DNA of 64,000 bases, taken from positions 216,411-280,410 of the forward strand of contig NZ_JABEQN010000002.1 of assembly GCF_014174165.1 (NCBI RefSeq), in the 5' to 3' direction. Position 1 is the first letter of the stretch. Each line of letters starts with the position of its first letter. Source of the DNA: Gluconacetobacter dulcium. Its GTDB lineage: Bacteria > Pseudomonadota > Alphaproteobacteria > Acetobacterales > Acetobacteraceae. The notes beneath the pieces are model-generated. The model did no database searches. It had not been told where the DNA came from and was given only the letters and a program-made list of their open reading frames with translations. A program made the position numbers and the translations under genes. Positions 47,973 through 57,274 of this stretch are shown here, piece by piece.

Positions 47973-49241
47973 TCAGGCCGCGTTGGTACCGGCCGGAACC
48001 GGGCGATACAGGCGCCCGACCAGGCGTTCCATCGTCAGCCCTTGCACGAGAATGGTAAACACCACGACACCGTAACAGACAGGAAGCAGCGTGTCGCGCA
48101 ACGGACCGGACGGCAGCCCGAGTGCCAGCGAGACCGAAATTCCGCCCCGCAGGCCACCCCACGTCAGAACGGCGAGGGCCCGCCAGCGATCGCGGTTGCG
48201 CGGATAGACCGGCAACGTCGCGCACAGCACGCTCAGTCCGCGCGCCGCGATCGACAGCGGTATGATGGCCAGGGTCGCGAGCAACGCCGAAAGGCGCGGC
48301 GTGATCTCCAGGATCTCGAAACCGATCAGCAGAAAGAGCATGGCGTTCAGCACTTCGTCGACCATCGACCAGAATGCCAGGAGTTCGGCGCGCGCATGGT
48401 CCTGTATCGCGGCATGGCCATGGCGTGTGCCCAGACTCATGCCGGCCACGACCACGGAGATCGGTCCGGACATGTGAAGGGCGTTGGCCAGCGCGAACGT
48501 GCCGGAGGCCAGGGCGAGCGTGGCCAGCAGGGCGATATGCGCGTCATCCACCCCCCGGACGAGACGCAGCGCGACCCAGCCCGTCAGTGCGCCCAGCAGA
48601 CCGCCGCCAATGGCCTGAAGCAGGAAATCGGTCGCGATATCGGCCGTGGAGACCGACGCGACCTCGCCGGTGGCCAGCCCGATCGTGACACCGAAAATCA
48701 CGACCCCGACGCCGTCGTTGAACAGGCTTTCTCCCGCGAAAATGGCCTGCAACGGGGCCGGCAGTCCCAGCCGCCGCAGCATACCGACCACCGATACCGG
48801 GTCGGTCGGCGCCAGGATCGCCCCCAGCACCACGCACCACACGAACGGCACCGGTGCCCCGACCAGCGGAAAGACGCACCATGCGGACACGGCCAGCAAT
48901 CCGACCGCGAATATCGTGCCCAGCACCGCCAGCGCGGTGACGGAGATGACGCGCGAGAGCATGTGGTGCAGATCGACCTGCATCGCACCCGCGAACAGCA
49001 GCAGCGACAGCGCGCCGTCCAGCAGGGTCCGGGGCAGGTCGATCGCCCCCAGCAGCGAACGGGGGACCAGATACAGGTCGAGGGACGGAAACAGCGGGTC
49101 CAGCGCCATGATCGCCAACGATACGGCCAGCGAGATCGCCAGCACCCCGATCGTCATCGGCAGGCGCAGCGTCCGGTGGTTGACAATGCCGAACAGGGTG
49201 GACAGCGTCGTGAGGATGGCGAAAAGACCGAGGGCATTCAT
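47973..49241 (-). CDS. CPA1-family Na+/H+ antiporter
   Basis: The 422-residue product has about 12 hydrophobic segments. Family motifs are VVLGAILAPTDPVSVVGML, GESLFNDGVGVVIF (ion-binding Asp) and LTWGGLRGGISVSLALGLP. It exchanges Na+ or K+ for protons across the inner membrane, useful in an acid-producing organism. It starts with the typical NALGLFAILTTLSTLFGIVN helix. The stop lies 199 bp from the porin start. Confidence 0.9.
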   Translation of the reverse strand: MNALGLFAILTTLSTLFGIVNHRTLRLPMTIGVLAISLAVSLAIMALDPLFPSLDLYLVPRSLLGAIDLPRTLLDGALSLLLFAGAMQVDLHHMLSRVISVTALAVLGTIFAVGLLAVSAWCVFPLVGAPVPFVWCVVLGAILAPTDPVSVVGMLRRLGLPAPLQAIFAGESLFNDGVGVVIFGVTIGLATGEVASVSTADIATDFLLQAIGGGLLGALTGWVALRLVRGVDDAHIALLATLALASGTFALANALHMSGPISVVVAGMSLGTRHGHAAIQDHARAELLAFWSMVDEVLNAMLFLLIGFEILEITPRLSALLATLAIIPLSIAARGLSVLCATLPVYPRNRDRWRALAVLTWGGLRGGISVSLALGLPSGPLRDTLLPVCYGVVVFTILVQGLTMERLVGRLYRPVPAGTNAA

Positions 49242-49383
49242 GATTTATGCCTTCAGGGCGAGCGTGCCTCTGTCAAGGCACCTGAAGTCCCGTTCAGGGG
49301 AACGGCGCTTCGGCTGACCCGTTAGGACGGGAAGGCCCCTGGGGCGTCCGCCTTATGAACCGATCCGCGCAAGGAATTTCTGA

Positions 49384-50229
49384 ATGAGCAAGGTTGCTGT
49401 TCCCGAGCTGACATTGAACGACGGCAGCGCCATTCCCGCCATCGGCTTCGGGACCTACAAGCTGAATGGTTCGTCCGGCGTCGAGGGAATGGTCTCCGCC
49501 ATTCGCAATGGCTATCGCCTGCTGGATTCCGCTTTCGATTACGAAAACGAAGGAGCGCTCGGCACCGCGATCCGCAAGGCCGGCGTGCCGCGCGACGACC
49601 TGACCGTGGCCTCCAAACTGCCGGGCCGGCACCACCATTTCGACGAGGCCATCGCCACGGTCGAGGAATCGCTTTATCGCGCGCAGCTCGATTACTACGA
49701 TCTCTATCTGATCCACTGGCCGAACCCCAGCAAGAACCTCTACGCCGAAGCCTGGAGTGCGCTGGTCGAGGCCCGCAGGCGCGGGCTGGTGCGTGCGATC
49801 GGCGTCTGCAATTTCCTACCGGAGCACCTCAAGCGGATTATCGCGGATAGCGGCGTGACCCCGGTCGTCAACCAGATCGAACTGCACCCCTATTTTCCGC
49901 AGCATGAACAACTGGCCTTCGACCGGTCGCTCGGCATCGTGACCGAGGCCTGGAGCCCGCTCGGCCGCGCCAATCACCTGATGAAGGACCCGGTTATCGA
50001 GAAGATCGCCAAGCGGGTAGAGCGGACGACGGCCCAGGTGATCCTGCGCTGGCATGTGCAGCTTGGCAGCGTCTCGTTGCCCAAGGCCGCCAGTTCCGCG
50101 CGGCAGGTCGAGAATCTCTCGGTGTTCGATTTCGAACTGAGCGCCGACGACATGGCGGAAATCGCGACGCTTGCGCGGCCCGATGGCCGGACCTTCGATC
50201 AGGACCCGGCGCGTTACGAGGAATTCTGA
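49384..50229 (+). CDS. Aldo/keto reductase
   Basis: The 281-residue NADPH-dependent barrel enzyme has the tetrad Asp/Tyr in LLDSAFDYENEGALG, Lys in VASKLPGR and His in LIHWPNP. It also has the nucleotide site near SLPKAASSARQVENL. It resembles 2,5-diketo-gluconate reductases, plausible in acetic acid bacteria, but the substrate cannot be told. A likely monocistronic gene. Confidence 0.9.
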   Translation: MSKVAVPELTLNDGSAIPAIGFGTYKLNGSSGVEGMVSAIRNGYRLLDSAFDYENEGALGTAIRKAGVPRDDLTVASKLPGRHHHFDEAIATVEESLYRAQLDYYDLYLIHWPNPSKNLYAEAWSALVEARRRGLVRAIGVCNFLPEHLKRIIADSGVTPVVNQIELHPYFPQHEQLAFDRSLGIVTEAWSPLGRANHLMKDPVIEKIAKRVERTTAQVILRWHVQLGSVSLPKAASSARQVENLSVFDFELSADDMAEIATLARPDGRTFDQDPARYEEF

Positions 50230-50347
50230 CTGTTCCAGACAGCCCAGACGGGGCTACCGTCAGAATACGGCACGATCAGGGAGACCATTGGCCCGATCGC
50301 GTTGCGAACGGTGGAAGACTGGATCGTCGCGCACACTATAGTGCCGG

Positions 50348-51205
50348 CTACAGCGTCGGCAGGCGCAAGGCCCTCTGCGCCCATGCGAGCGCGGTGACGA
50401 GTTGGCGCTGCTGCACCTGCCGCACCCGTGGTGCGTGCGGAATGACGGGCAGGCCCGCGCGCGCCGCGAAGTAGCCCGAAACCCATGCCGCGATCTCCGG
50501 CGCATCAGGCAATAGCGCCTCGGGAACGGGTCCGCCTTCGCTGGCAAGGCTCGGCAGCCAGAAACCCAGGTCGAGGCGCGGGTTGGACAGGCAGGCTTCC
50601 GACCAGTCGATCAGCTTCGCTCCTGCCTCCAGGAAGGCCAGATTGTCGCTACGAATGTCATAATGACAGCTCGCGGAACCCGACGTTGCGCAGCAGGCTT
50701 CCGCTGCCAGCAATTCAGGCAACGCGCGGCGGAGCCAGGCGTGCGAGGCAATGCCCAGTCCCAGGAAAGGCTGTGGATCGCGCTGAACGAGCGTCCATCC
50801 GCTCTCCATGTCGCCATGGATGTCGCGATAGGGGCGCAGCGCCGCCTGCGAGGCGTGCAGACGCTCGACGAGACACAGGGTGCTTTCGATCGTCCTCGCA
50901 TGCCATGGCGGCGCGATAAAGCAGCCGGACAGATCTTCCGTCACCAATATCGGATGCGTTTCGTCATCTTGAAAACCGATGAGAGCAGGACGGAACGACA
51001 CGTCTACCATCTGGTAGGCCGCGGCTTCCCTGCGGAGCGCGGACGATGTCTCGCTATTGGTCGCGATCTTTACGAACGCGCTCTTGCCCGCAGCAGCCTC
51101 GACCCGGTATCGCGCGGCGGGCGTATAGCCGCCGACGACACGCGCAAAAGCGTTCGGAGTCCAGTTCAGGATCAATGCGATACGTTCGGCGATTTGCGGG
51201 TCCAT
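50348..51205 (-). CDS. Aminoglycoside phosphotransferase-like kinase
   Basis: The 285-residue product has the APH/ChoK-type catalytic loop CHYDIRSDNLAF (Asp183, Asn188) and metal-binding LIDWSEA (Asp200). The N-terminal lobe has an AAAGKSAFVKIAT lysine. Such kinases phosphorylate many small molecules; nothing supports antibiotic resistance specifically. No partner gene is adjacent. Confidence 0.82.
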   Translation of the reverse strand: MDPQIAERIALILNWTPNAFARVVGGYTPAARYRVEAAAGKSAFVKIATNSETSSALRREAAAYQMVDVSFRPALIGFQDDETHPILVTEDLSGCFIAPPWHARTIESTLCLVERLHASQAALRPYRDIHGDMESGWTLVQRDPQPFLGLGIASHAWLRRALPELLAAEACCATSGSASCHYDIRSDNLAFLEAGAKLIDWSEACLSNPRLDLGFWLPSLASEGGPVPEALLPDAPEIAAWVSGYFAARAGLPVIPHAPRVRQVQQRQLVTALAWAQRALRLPTL

Positions 51206-51484
51206 GAATCGTCACACCAATGCGCAGGCGCATCAGAAACGATGGCCTTATTTGCCTGCAATATGCGCCCCCGCACCCAGCGCGTCGATTCCGGTCCGGA
51301 CGGTGCGGAATAACGCGGCCGCTGCCGGATCGCCATCGGATGCCGGAGCATCGAAATACAGAAAATAACCGAGGGACTCCTGCGGGGTGACTTTGCAAAT
51401 AGTTTCTGAGGCAACCGGGGGGCGGTGGCGACGTCATGTTTCTGTCAGATGCCCCATTTGCGGGTCTGCTTGGGGGCAAGAATT

Positions 51485-52984
51485 ATGAGCGATGTGTATG
51501 ATTACGATCTGATCGTCATCGGCTCCGGCCCTTCGGGACGGCGGGCGGCCGTACAGGCGTCGAAATTCGGCCGATCGGTGCTGGTGATCGAACGACAGGC
51601 CCAGGTTGGCGGCGTGTCGGTTCATACCGGGACCATTCCTTCCAAGACATTGCGCGAGACGATCCTGAACCTGACCGGCTGGCGGGAACGCGAATTCTAC
51701 GGCGTCAATTACCGCGTGAAGCAATGTATCGAGGCGCAGGATTTGAGCATGCGCCTGAGCAAGACCATTCAGGGCGAGGTGGAGGTGCTGGAGCATCAGT
51801 TTGCTCGCAACGACATCGCCGTGACCAAGGGGGAAGCGCGTTTTCTCGATCGCCATACGCTGGCGATCGCGGAAGGTGAGGGGGTCGAGCAACGGGTGCG
51901 CGGGCGCGCCATCGTCATTGCCGTGGGCTCCATACCGCACCGGCCGGCTTATGTGCCCTTCGACGATGCCCGGATCATCGACAGCGATGGCATGACGCGC
52001 CTGACCTGCCTGCCACGTTCGCTGACCGTAATCGGCGGGGGTGTGATCGGCATCGAATACGCAACGATTTTCAGCGCGCTGGGCGTGCGGGTGACGATCA
52101 TCGATCAGCGCGAACATGTGCTGGAATTCATCGACCATGAAACGGTGGAAGAATTCGTGCATCAACTGCGTGATCGCGGCGTCAATTTCCGTCTGGGCAG
52201 CACGGTGGAATCGATTGTGGTCGAGGCGGACCAGCCTGTCGCCATTCTGGAGGGTGGCCGGCGCGTGCGCGCGGATCTGCTGCTTTATACGGGAGGCCGG
52301 CAGGGCGCGACGGAGGCGCTGGATCTGGAGGCCGCCGGACTGAAAGCGGATTCGCGCGGGCGGTTGACGGTGGATCCGATCACGTTCCAGACCGAAATTC
52401 CGAATATCTACGCCGCTGGCGACGTGATCGGCTTTCCCGCGCTGGCGTCTACCTCCATGGAACAGGGCCGTATCGCGGCCTGCCATGCCTGTGGCCAGCC
52501 CGTGCCCGCCGCGCCAAAATTCTTTCCCTATGGCATCTATGCAGTACCTGAAATCTCTACCGTCGGCCTGTCGGAAGAGGAGGTTCGGGCGCGGAAGATC
52601 CCTTACGAGACCGGGATCGCCCGTTTCCGCGAGACCTCGCGCGGCGTGATCATGGGCAAGACGGAGGGGTTCCTGAAGCTCGTCGTCGGGCTGGAGGGGC
52701 ATCGCCTTCTGGGCGTGCATATTGTGGGGGAAGGGGCGACCGAGCTGATCCATATCGGTCAGGCGGTCCTGAATTTCGATGGCAGCGTCGAATATTTCAT
52801 CGAAGCGACCTTTAACTATCCGACCTTTGCCGAGGCATACAAGATTGCGGCGTTGGATGTATGGAACCGGATTACGCCGCGTGATGCCGTGGAAGGCATC
52901 TTGCCGGCGATCTCTCCACCGGAATCGGCGCCACGACGCGCGACGCGTCGACCAGGCAGTGAAAGTCCTGAAAAAACGCCCTGA
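51485..52984 (+). CDS. sthA: Soluble pyridine nucleotide transhydrogenase
   Basis: The 499-residue flavoprotein has an FAD motif (IVIGSGPSGRRAAVQASKFG) and the segment GGVSVHTGTIPSKTLRE. In this segment the redox cysteines of the disulfide reductase family are absent, as in SthA, so transhydrogenation rather than disulfide reduction is expected. The NAD motif is GGGVIGIEYATIFSALG. A Pro/Arg-rich tail of about 20 residues follows the normal C-terminus. It balances NADH and NADPH. Confidence 0.93.
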   Translation: MSDVYDYDLIVIGSGPSGRRAAVQASKFGRSVLVIERQAQVGGVSVHTGTIPSKTLRETILNLTGWREREFYGVNYRVKQCIEAQDLSMRLSKTIQGEVEVLEHQFARNDIAVTKGEARFLDRHTLAIAEGEGVEQRVRGRAIVIAVGSIPHRPAYVPFDDARIIDSDGMTRLTCLPRSLTVIGGGVIGIEYATIFSALGVRVTIIDQREHVLEFIDHETVEEFVHQLRDRGVNFRLGSTVESIVVEADQPVAILEGGRRVRADLLLYTGGRQGATEALDLEAAGLKADSRGRLTVDPITFQTEIPNIYAAGDVIGFPALASTSMEQGRIAACHACGQPVPAAPKFFPYGIYAVPEISTVGLSEEEVRARKIPYETGIARFRETSRGVIMGKTEGFLKLVVGLEGHRLLGVHIVGEGATELIHIGQAVLNFDGSVEYFIEATFNYPTFAEAYKIAALDVWNRITPRDAVEGILPAISPPESAPRRATRRPGSESPEKTP

Positions 52985-53224
52985 CAATGGGGCGAACGTG
53001 GTTGGCTTGATGGACACGCGCAGACGTGCCGTAACGGGTTCTCGACAGCGACCCGGCCTGCGTGGGAGGAGCATTCCATCCAGGCCTCGCCGACAGCCGA
53101 ATGTTGTATAATATATATTATGCCAACTCATATGTGCGCCACGATGGAGGCTGCCATGGGGTTCCGTGGGCGGCTTTCTGGGTTACAACATGATGATACA
53201 GGATTTTCCGGCGATCGGGGCTGC

Positions 53225-54730
53225 ATGACCAATTCTTCCGTACTGGGGTTCGCCCTGTCGGGTATCGACGCCATTCCCGTACGGGTCGAGGTGCAGCTTG
53301 CGTCTGGCCTGCCATCGTTCCTGATCGTCGGTCTGGCCGACAAGGCCGTGGCCGAAGCGCGCGAACGTGTGCGCGCGGCACTGGCGGCCATGGGTCTGGC
53401 GCTGCCGGCCAAGCGCATCGTGGTCAATCTGGCGCCCGCCAACATCGTCAAGGAAGGATCGCATTTCGACCTGCCGATCGCGCTGGCCCTTCTGACGGCA
53501 ATGGCTGTCGTCCCGCCCGAGGAAAGCGGACGCTATGGCGCGATCGGCGAATTGTCGCTGGATGGACGGATCAATCCGGTGCCCGGCGTGCTCCCCGCCG
53601 CCCTGAGCGCGATCGACCAGTCGCGCGGCCTGATCTGCGGCGCGCAGCAAGGCCCCGAAGCGCGCTGGGCTGGCGACGATCTGGATATCGTCGCGGCGGA
53701 TTGCCTGCTGACACTGGTCAATCATCTGACCGGCGAACAGGTTCTGCCATCGGTCGAACTGCCGGCTCGCCTGCCGTTCGACCTTGCAGGCGGGCCGGAT
53801 CTGGCGGATGTGCGCGGCATGGAAACGGCGCGCCGGGCGCTGGAAATCGCGGCGGCCGGCGCGCACTCCCTGTTGATGACCGGCCCACCCGGTGCCGGCA
53901 AATCCATGCTGGCGGCACGTCTGCCTTCCTTGCTGCCCGACCTCACCAGTGCCGAGATCCTGGAGATCAGCCGGATTCACAGCATCTCCGGCCAGTTGCC
54001 CATGGGGTTGCCCATCTTTCGGCCCCCCTTTCGCGATCCGCATCACTCGACCAGCCAGGTTGCCCTTGTGGGTGGCGGCAGTCGGATACGGCCCGGCGAA
54101 GTCAGTCTGGCGCATCGAGGCGTGCTGTTTCTTGACGAACTGCCGGAATTTTCGCGCCCGGCGCTGGAGGCGCTGCGCCAGCCGATCGAGACCGGCACCA
54201 TTACGGTGGCGCGGGCGTCGGGGCATGTCACCTACCCTGCCCGCTTTCAATTGGTCGCGGCCATGAATCCGTGCCGTTGCGGCTATCTGGGAGATGCGAC
54301 GCAGGAGTGCCGCAAGGCGCCGCGTTGTGGCGAGGATTATACGTCCCGCATCTCTGGCCCGATGCTGGACCGGATAGATATGAGCGTGCATGTCGAACCG
54401 GTCTCGCCCGCCGAGCTGGCTGGTCTGCCCAACGGTGAAAGCAGCGCCGTGGTGGCGCGTCGCGTCGCCGCCGCGCGCGCGATCCAGGCCGCGCGCCAGG
54501 ACGGACTGACCAATGCCGAGGCCTCGCCCGACCTGTTCCCCGTCAATGCCCTCGCCCGCGATTATGCCGTGCGGGCGGCTGACCGGCTGCGCCTGTCGGC
54601 GCGTGGATTTACAAGATTGCTGCGCGTCGCCCGCACGATCGCCGATCTGGCTGGAGAGACGGAAACGGGCCAGCCCCATGTCGCCGAAGCCCTGACCTAC
54701 AGGCTGCGTCGACCCGACCGGCGTTCTTGA
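53225..54730 (+). CDS. comM: ComM/YifB-family Mg-chelatase-like AAA+ ATPase
   Basis: The 501-residue product has an N-terminal Lon-protease-like fold region (FLIVGLADKAVAEARERVRAAL). Its AAA+ domain has Walker A TGPPGAGKS and Walker B GVLFLDELPEF. A zinc-type cysteine group (CRCGYLG..ECRKAPRC) and a C-terminal helicase-like lid (SARGFTRLLRVARTIADL) follow. ComM drives branch migration in natural transformation in other bacteria. The ATG at 53225 is chosen from similarity; the open frame upstream is unconserved. Confidence 0.93.
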   Translation: MTNSSVLGFALSGIDAIPVRVEVQLASGLPSFLIVGLADKAVAEARERVRAALAAMGLALPAKRIVVNLAPANIVKEGSHFDLPIALALLTAMAVVPPEESGRYGAIGELSLDGRINPVPGVLPAALSAIDQSRGLICGAQQGPEARWAGDDLDIVAADCLLTLVNHLTGEQVLPSVELPARLPFDLAGGPDLADVRGMETARRALEIAAAGAHSLLMTGPPGAGKSMLAARLPSLLPDLTSAEILEISRIHSISGQLPMGLPIFRPPFRDPHHSTSQVALVGGGSRIRPGEVSLAHRGVLFLDELPEFSRPALEALRQPIETGTITVARASGHVTYPARFQLVAAMNPCRCGYLGDATQECRKAPRCGEDYTSRISGPMLDRIDMSVHVEPVSPAELAGLPNGESSAVVARRVAAARAIQAARQDGLTNAEASPDLFPVNALARDYAVRAADRLRLSARGFTRLLRVARTIADLAGETETGQPHVAEALTYRLRRPDRRS

Positions 54731-55050
54731 TTGGCATTACGTCTTGATGCAAAAATACTTATATAGGTGAATTATTTACTATAATAATACAACGAATTAC
54801 AAATATTAATTGGCATAATATATATTAAACAACTTTTATATTTTATTATTACTTTATTTATTACTTCGTGCCTTCCGGCGACGATCAGCCCTATGAAAGC
54901 GTCCGGCGTCCGCGCGGCGCGGGATCGTGAGACGTGACCGGGCAATGGTCACAGGGGCGTGAGCGATCGGATGCGTTGATCCGTGTCAACGATGATCGGC
55001 TGCTTGTGACATATTATGTCACAACAACGGCTGATCAGGAGGCAATTCCG
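54731..55050. other. AT-rich spacer between comM and oxdC, no gene
   Basis: No open reading frame that looks real is present in these 320 bases. The first part is extremely AT-rich: only about 10 of the 80 bases at 54781-54860 are G or C by eye count. After about 54870 it returns to normal composition, and it ends with a perfect palindrome and a strong ribosome site before oxdC. Confidence 0.8.
55004..55024 (+). promoter_or_regulatory. Perfect palindrome just upstream of oxdC
   Basis: The arm TTGTGACATA, a central T and the inverted arm TATGTCACAA form a perfect 21-bp palindrome. It ends 26 bp before the oxdC ATG and close to AGGAGG (55037-55042). TGTGA and TCACA halves recall a Crp/Fnr site, but the 9-bp gap is not the usual 6. 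A repressor operator is likely. Confidence 0.6.
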
Positions 55051-56220
55051 ATGACCGATCTTCCCTGGCTCACTTCAAAGCCCGAAGCACCGGAACCCAT
55101 TCGTGGCGATCGCGGCGCCAGCATTCTCGGCCCGCGCAATCTTCCTCGCGAACGCGAAGTGTCCGATCTGCTTGCGTCGCCGGATACCGATGCCGGAACC
55201 ATTCCCAACCTGAAATTTTCCTACGCCGACGCGCGCAATCGCCTTGGCTCGGGTGGTTGGGCGCGCGAAATCACCATTCGCGAACTCCCTGCCGCCACCA
55301 CGCTTGCCGGCGTCAACATGCGCCTCAAGCCCGGCGGATACCGTGAACTGCATTATCACAAGGAAGCCGAGTGGGGCTTCATGATCGCAGGCAAGGCCCG
55401 CGTCACCGCCATCGACACCGAGGGGCGCCCCTTCGTGGATGATGTCGAGGCCGGTGACATCTGGAACTTCCCGGCCGGCATTCCCCATTCCATCCAGGGG
55501 CGCGGCGAGGAAGGGTGCGAATTCCTGCTGGTCTTCGATGATGCGAATTTCTCGGAAAACGAGACGTTCCTTGTCAGCGACTGGTTCGCCCACACGCCGC
55601 GACACATCCTCGCGAAGAATTTCGGCGTCCCGGAATCCGCGTTCGCCCATCTGCCCACCGAGGTCGAAAAGACGCGCTGGATCTTCAACGGCACCGAACC
55701 CACGGTCGCGAAGCAGGACGCGATCAAGTGCCCTCAGGGGCCGTCGCCAATCCAGTACACCCATCGCTTCCTGAAGCAGAAGCCCGCCCAGGCCGCCGGC
55801 GGGACCGTGCGGGTCGTGGATTCACGCAATTTTCCGGCGGCATCCACCATCGCTGCCGCGATCAACGTCGTGGAACCGGGGCGGCTGCGTGAACTCCATT
55901 GGCACCCCAACAACGACGAATGGCAGTATTTCGTCCGTGGCCGCGCCCGCATGACCGTTTTCGCATCCGGCGGCAAGGCGCGGACCTTCGATTACTGCGC
56001 CGGCGATGTGGGATACGTGCCGCTGGGCATGGGTCATTATCTGGAAAATATCGGCGACGAGCCGATGGTGTTCCTGGAAGCTTTCAGGAGCGACCGGTTC
56101 GCCGATTTCTCGGCCAACCAATGGCTCGGCCTGTCACCGCGCCAGATGGTGAAGGAGCACCTCAACCTCGATGAGGACACCCTGTCGAAACTGCGCCAGG
56201 ACAAGCCCCTGATCGTCTGA
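55051..56220 (+). CDS. oxdC: Oxalate decarboxylase (bicupin)
   Basis: The 389-residue bicupin has metal ligands His101, His103, Glu107 and His146 in cupin 1 and His283, His285, Glu290 and His329 in cupin 2. The lid loop reads SENET at 168-172, with the glutamate (residue 169) that favours decarboxylation over oxidation in the Bacillus enzyme. It splits oxalate to formate and CO2. No signal peptide, so probably cytoplasmic. Its stop overlaps the next gene (TGATG), and AGGAGG precedes its ATG. Confidence 0.93.
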   Translation: MTDLPWLTSKPEAPEPIRGDRGASILGPRNLPREREVSDLLASPDTDAGTIPNLKFSYADARNRLGSGGWAREITIRELPAATTLAGVNMRLKPGGYRELHYHKEAEWGFMIAGKARVTAIDTEGRPFVDDVEAGDIWNFPAGIPHSIQGRGEEGCEFLLVFDDANFSENETFLVSDWFAHTPRHILAKNFGVPESAFAHLPTEVEKTRWIFNGTEPTVAKQDAIKCPQGPSPIQYTHRFLKQKPAQAAGGTVRVVDSRNFPAASTIAAAINVVEPGRLRELHWHPNNDEWQYFVRGRARMTVFASGGKARTFDYCAGDVGYVPLGMGHYLENIGDEPMVFLEAFRSDRFADFSANQWLGLSPRQMVKEHLNLDEDTLSKLRQDKPLIV

Positions 56221-56879
56221 TGCTCCCCACGACGCGCTCGGCGCTGCGGGTGACGGCGTTGGGCCTCGTCGCCGGATATGTGGACGCCGTGGGGTATGTG
56301 GAACTCCACGGCATCTTCAGCGCCGCCATGACGGGCAACTCGACCAATTTCGGCATTTCGCTTGCCGAACAGAACTGGCCGAAGGTGGCTGCCATCGGCA
56401 CCGTCCTCGGCCTGTTTTTCTGCGGAGCCCTCGCCGCCAGCCTGCTGCGCCGCTGCCTGCGCGCCTATCGTCACGAATGGCTCTGGATCGCAGCCCTTCT
56501 GGTCCTGGCCCAATGCCTGCACTGGTCGCATGCCGCCGCCATGGGGGCGCGAACGGAAACCCTGCTGCTGACCGTCGCGATGGCCATGCAGGGCGAGGTG
56601 CTCTCCCGCTTCTCCAGCGTTTCCGTGCAGACGATCGTCGTCACGAACAACATCGTCAAATTCGCGGATAACATCGTGGGCTTTCTCTGGAACGCACAGC
56701 GCGGCAAGCCTGCCTTCTCCCTGGCCGCCGCCCTGCCCGGCCTCGGCTGGGCAGGCTGCGTCGCCGGAGCGTTTCTCTCCGTCCTCATGCGTCAGGCGAC
56801 ATCCGGCTACTTCCTGTTGCCGGTCCCGCTCCTGATCGGCCTCTGCTTTCTCTGCCCTGACGACCTGCAACAGGATTGA
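56220..56879 (+). CDS. YoaK/DUF1275-family membrane protein
   Basis: The 219-residue protein has six or so hydrophobic segments. It carries the family motifs GYVDAVGYVELHGIFSAAMTGNS near the N-terminus and TNNIVKFADNIVGF in the middle. DUF1275 has no established function. Its coupling to oxdC suggests transport of oxalate, formate or a related solute, but that is inference. Confidence 0.85.
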   Translation: MLPTTRSALRVTALGLVAGYVDAVGYVELHGIFSAAMTGNSTNFGISLAEQNWPKVAAIGTVLGLFFCGALAASLLRRCLRAYRHEWLWIAALLVLAQCLHWSHAAAMGARTETLLLTVAMAMQGEVLSRFSSVSVQTIVVTNNIVKFADNIVGFLWNAQRGKPAFSLAAALPGLGWAGCVAGAFLSVLMRQATSGYFLLPVPLLIGLCFLCPDDLQQD

Positions 56880-56992
56880 ACGCAGGGTCGTTGCCATGAG
56901 CTGACGACGGCAACAGTCATTCCCCGGCGAGAGACGAATGTGGGAAGTGTCTTTCAACGAAATGGTCCTCGGGTCAGCCACTTTCTTGATAA

Positions 56993-57009
56993 ATCATGAC
57001 AGATCATGA
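56993..57009 (+). promoter_or_regulatory. Direct repeat upstream of the toxin-antitoxin pair
   Basis: ATCATGA occurs at 56993-56999 and 57003-57009, exactly 10 bp apart, about 35-50 bp before the antitoxin ATG. Spacing of one helical turn suits side-by-side binding of a ribbon-helix-helix antitoxin. A TTGATA -35-like element lies just upstream. Confidence 0.5.
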
Positions 57010-57043
57010 TAGCTTTGGAGCCGATACCTAAGGATGAAGCGTC

Positions 57044-57274
57044 ATGGCGACTCACGAACGCGAAAAATTCGCGACGCAAGTCAACTCGGATATTTTGAAG
57101 ACCGTGCGCGAGATCGCCAAAAACGAAGGGCGGCAACTTCAAACGCTGATTGACGAGGCACTCGCCGATCTGATCGAGAAGCGGAAGCAAAATCGACCGC
57201 GCGTGCATGTCATGGCGGCCTACCAAGCCAGCCACGAAACATTCGCCCCGCTCTATCGGAAACTGGCGGAGTGA
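57044..57274 (+). CDS. Antitoxin, ribbon-helix-helix type
   Basis: The 76-residue product has a strand-helix-helix N-terminus (FATQVNSDILKTVREIAKNEGRQLQTLIDEALADLIEK) typical of ribbon-helix-helix repressors. Its C-terminal tail (HVMAAYQASHETFAPLYRKLAE) probably wraps the toxin. AAGGATGAAG precedes the ATG. Its stop overlaps the toxin GTG by 4 bp. Doc toxins more often pair with Phd-type antitoxins, so this pairing is noteworthy. Confidence 0.8.
   Translation: MATHEREKFATQVNSDILKTVREIAKNEGRQLQTLIDEALADLIEKRKQNRPRVHVMAAYQASHETFAPLYRKLAE

Noticed and set aside
50348..51205. Antibiotic resistance gene
   Set aside because: The kinase fold is APH-like but chromosomal context and lack of mobile elements give no support for aminoglycoside resistance.
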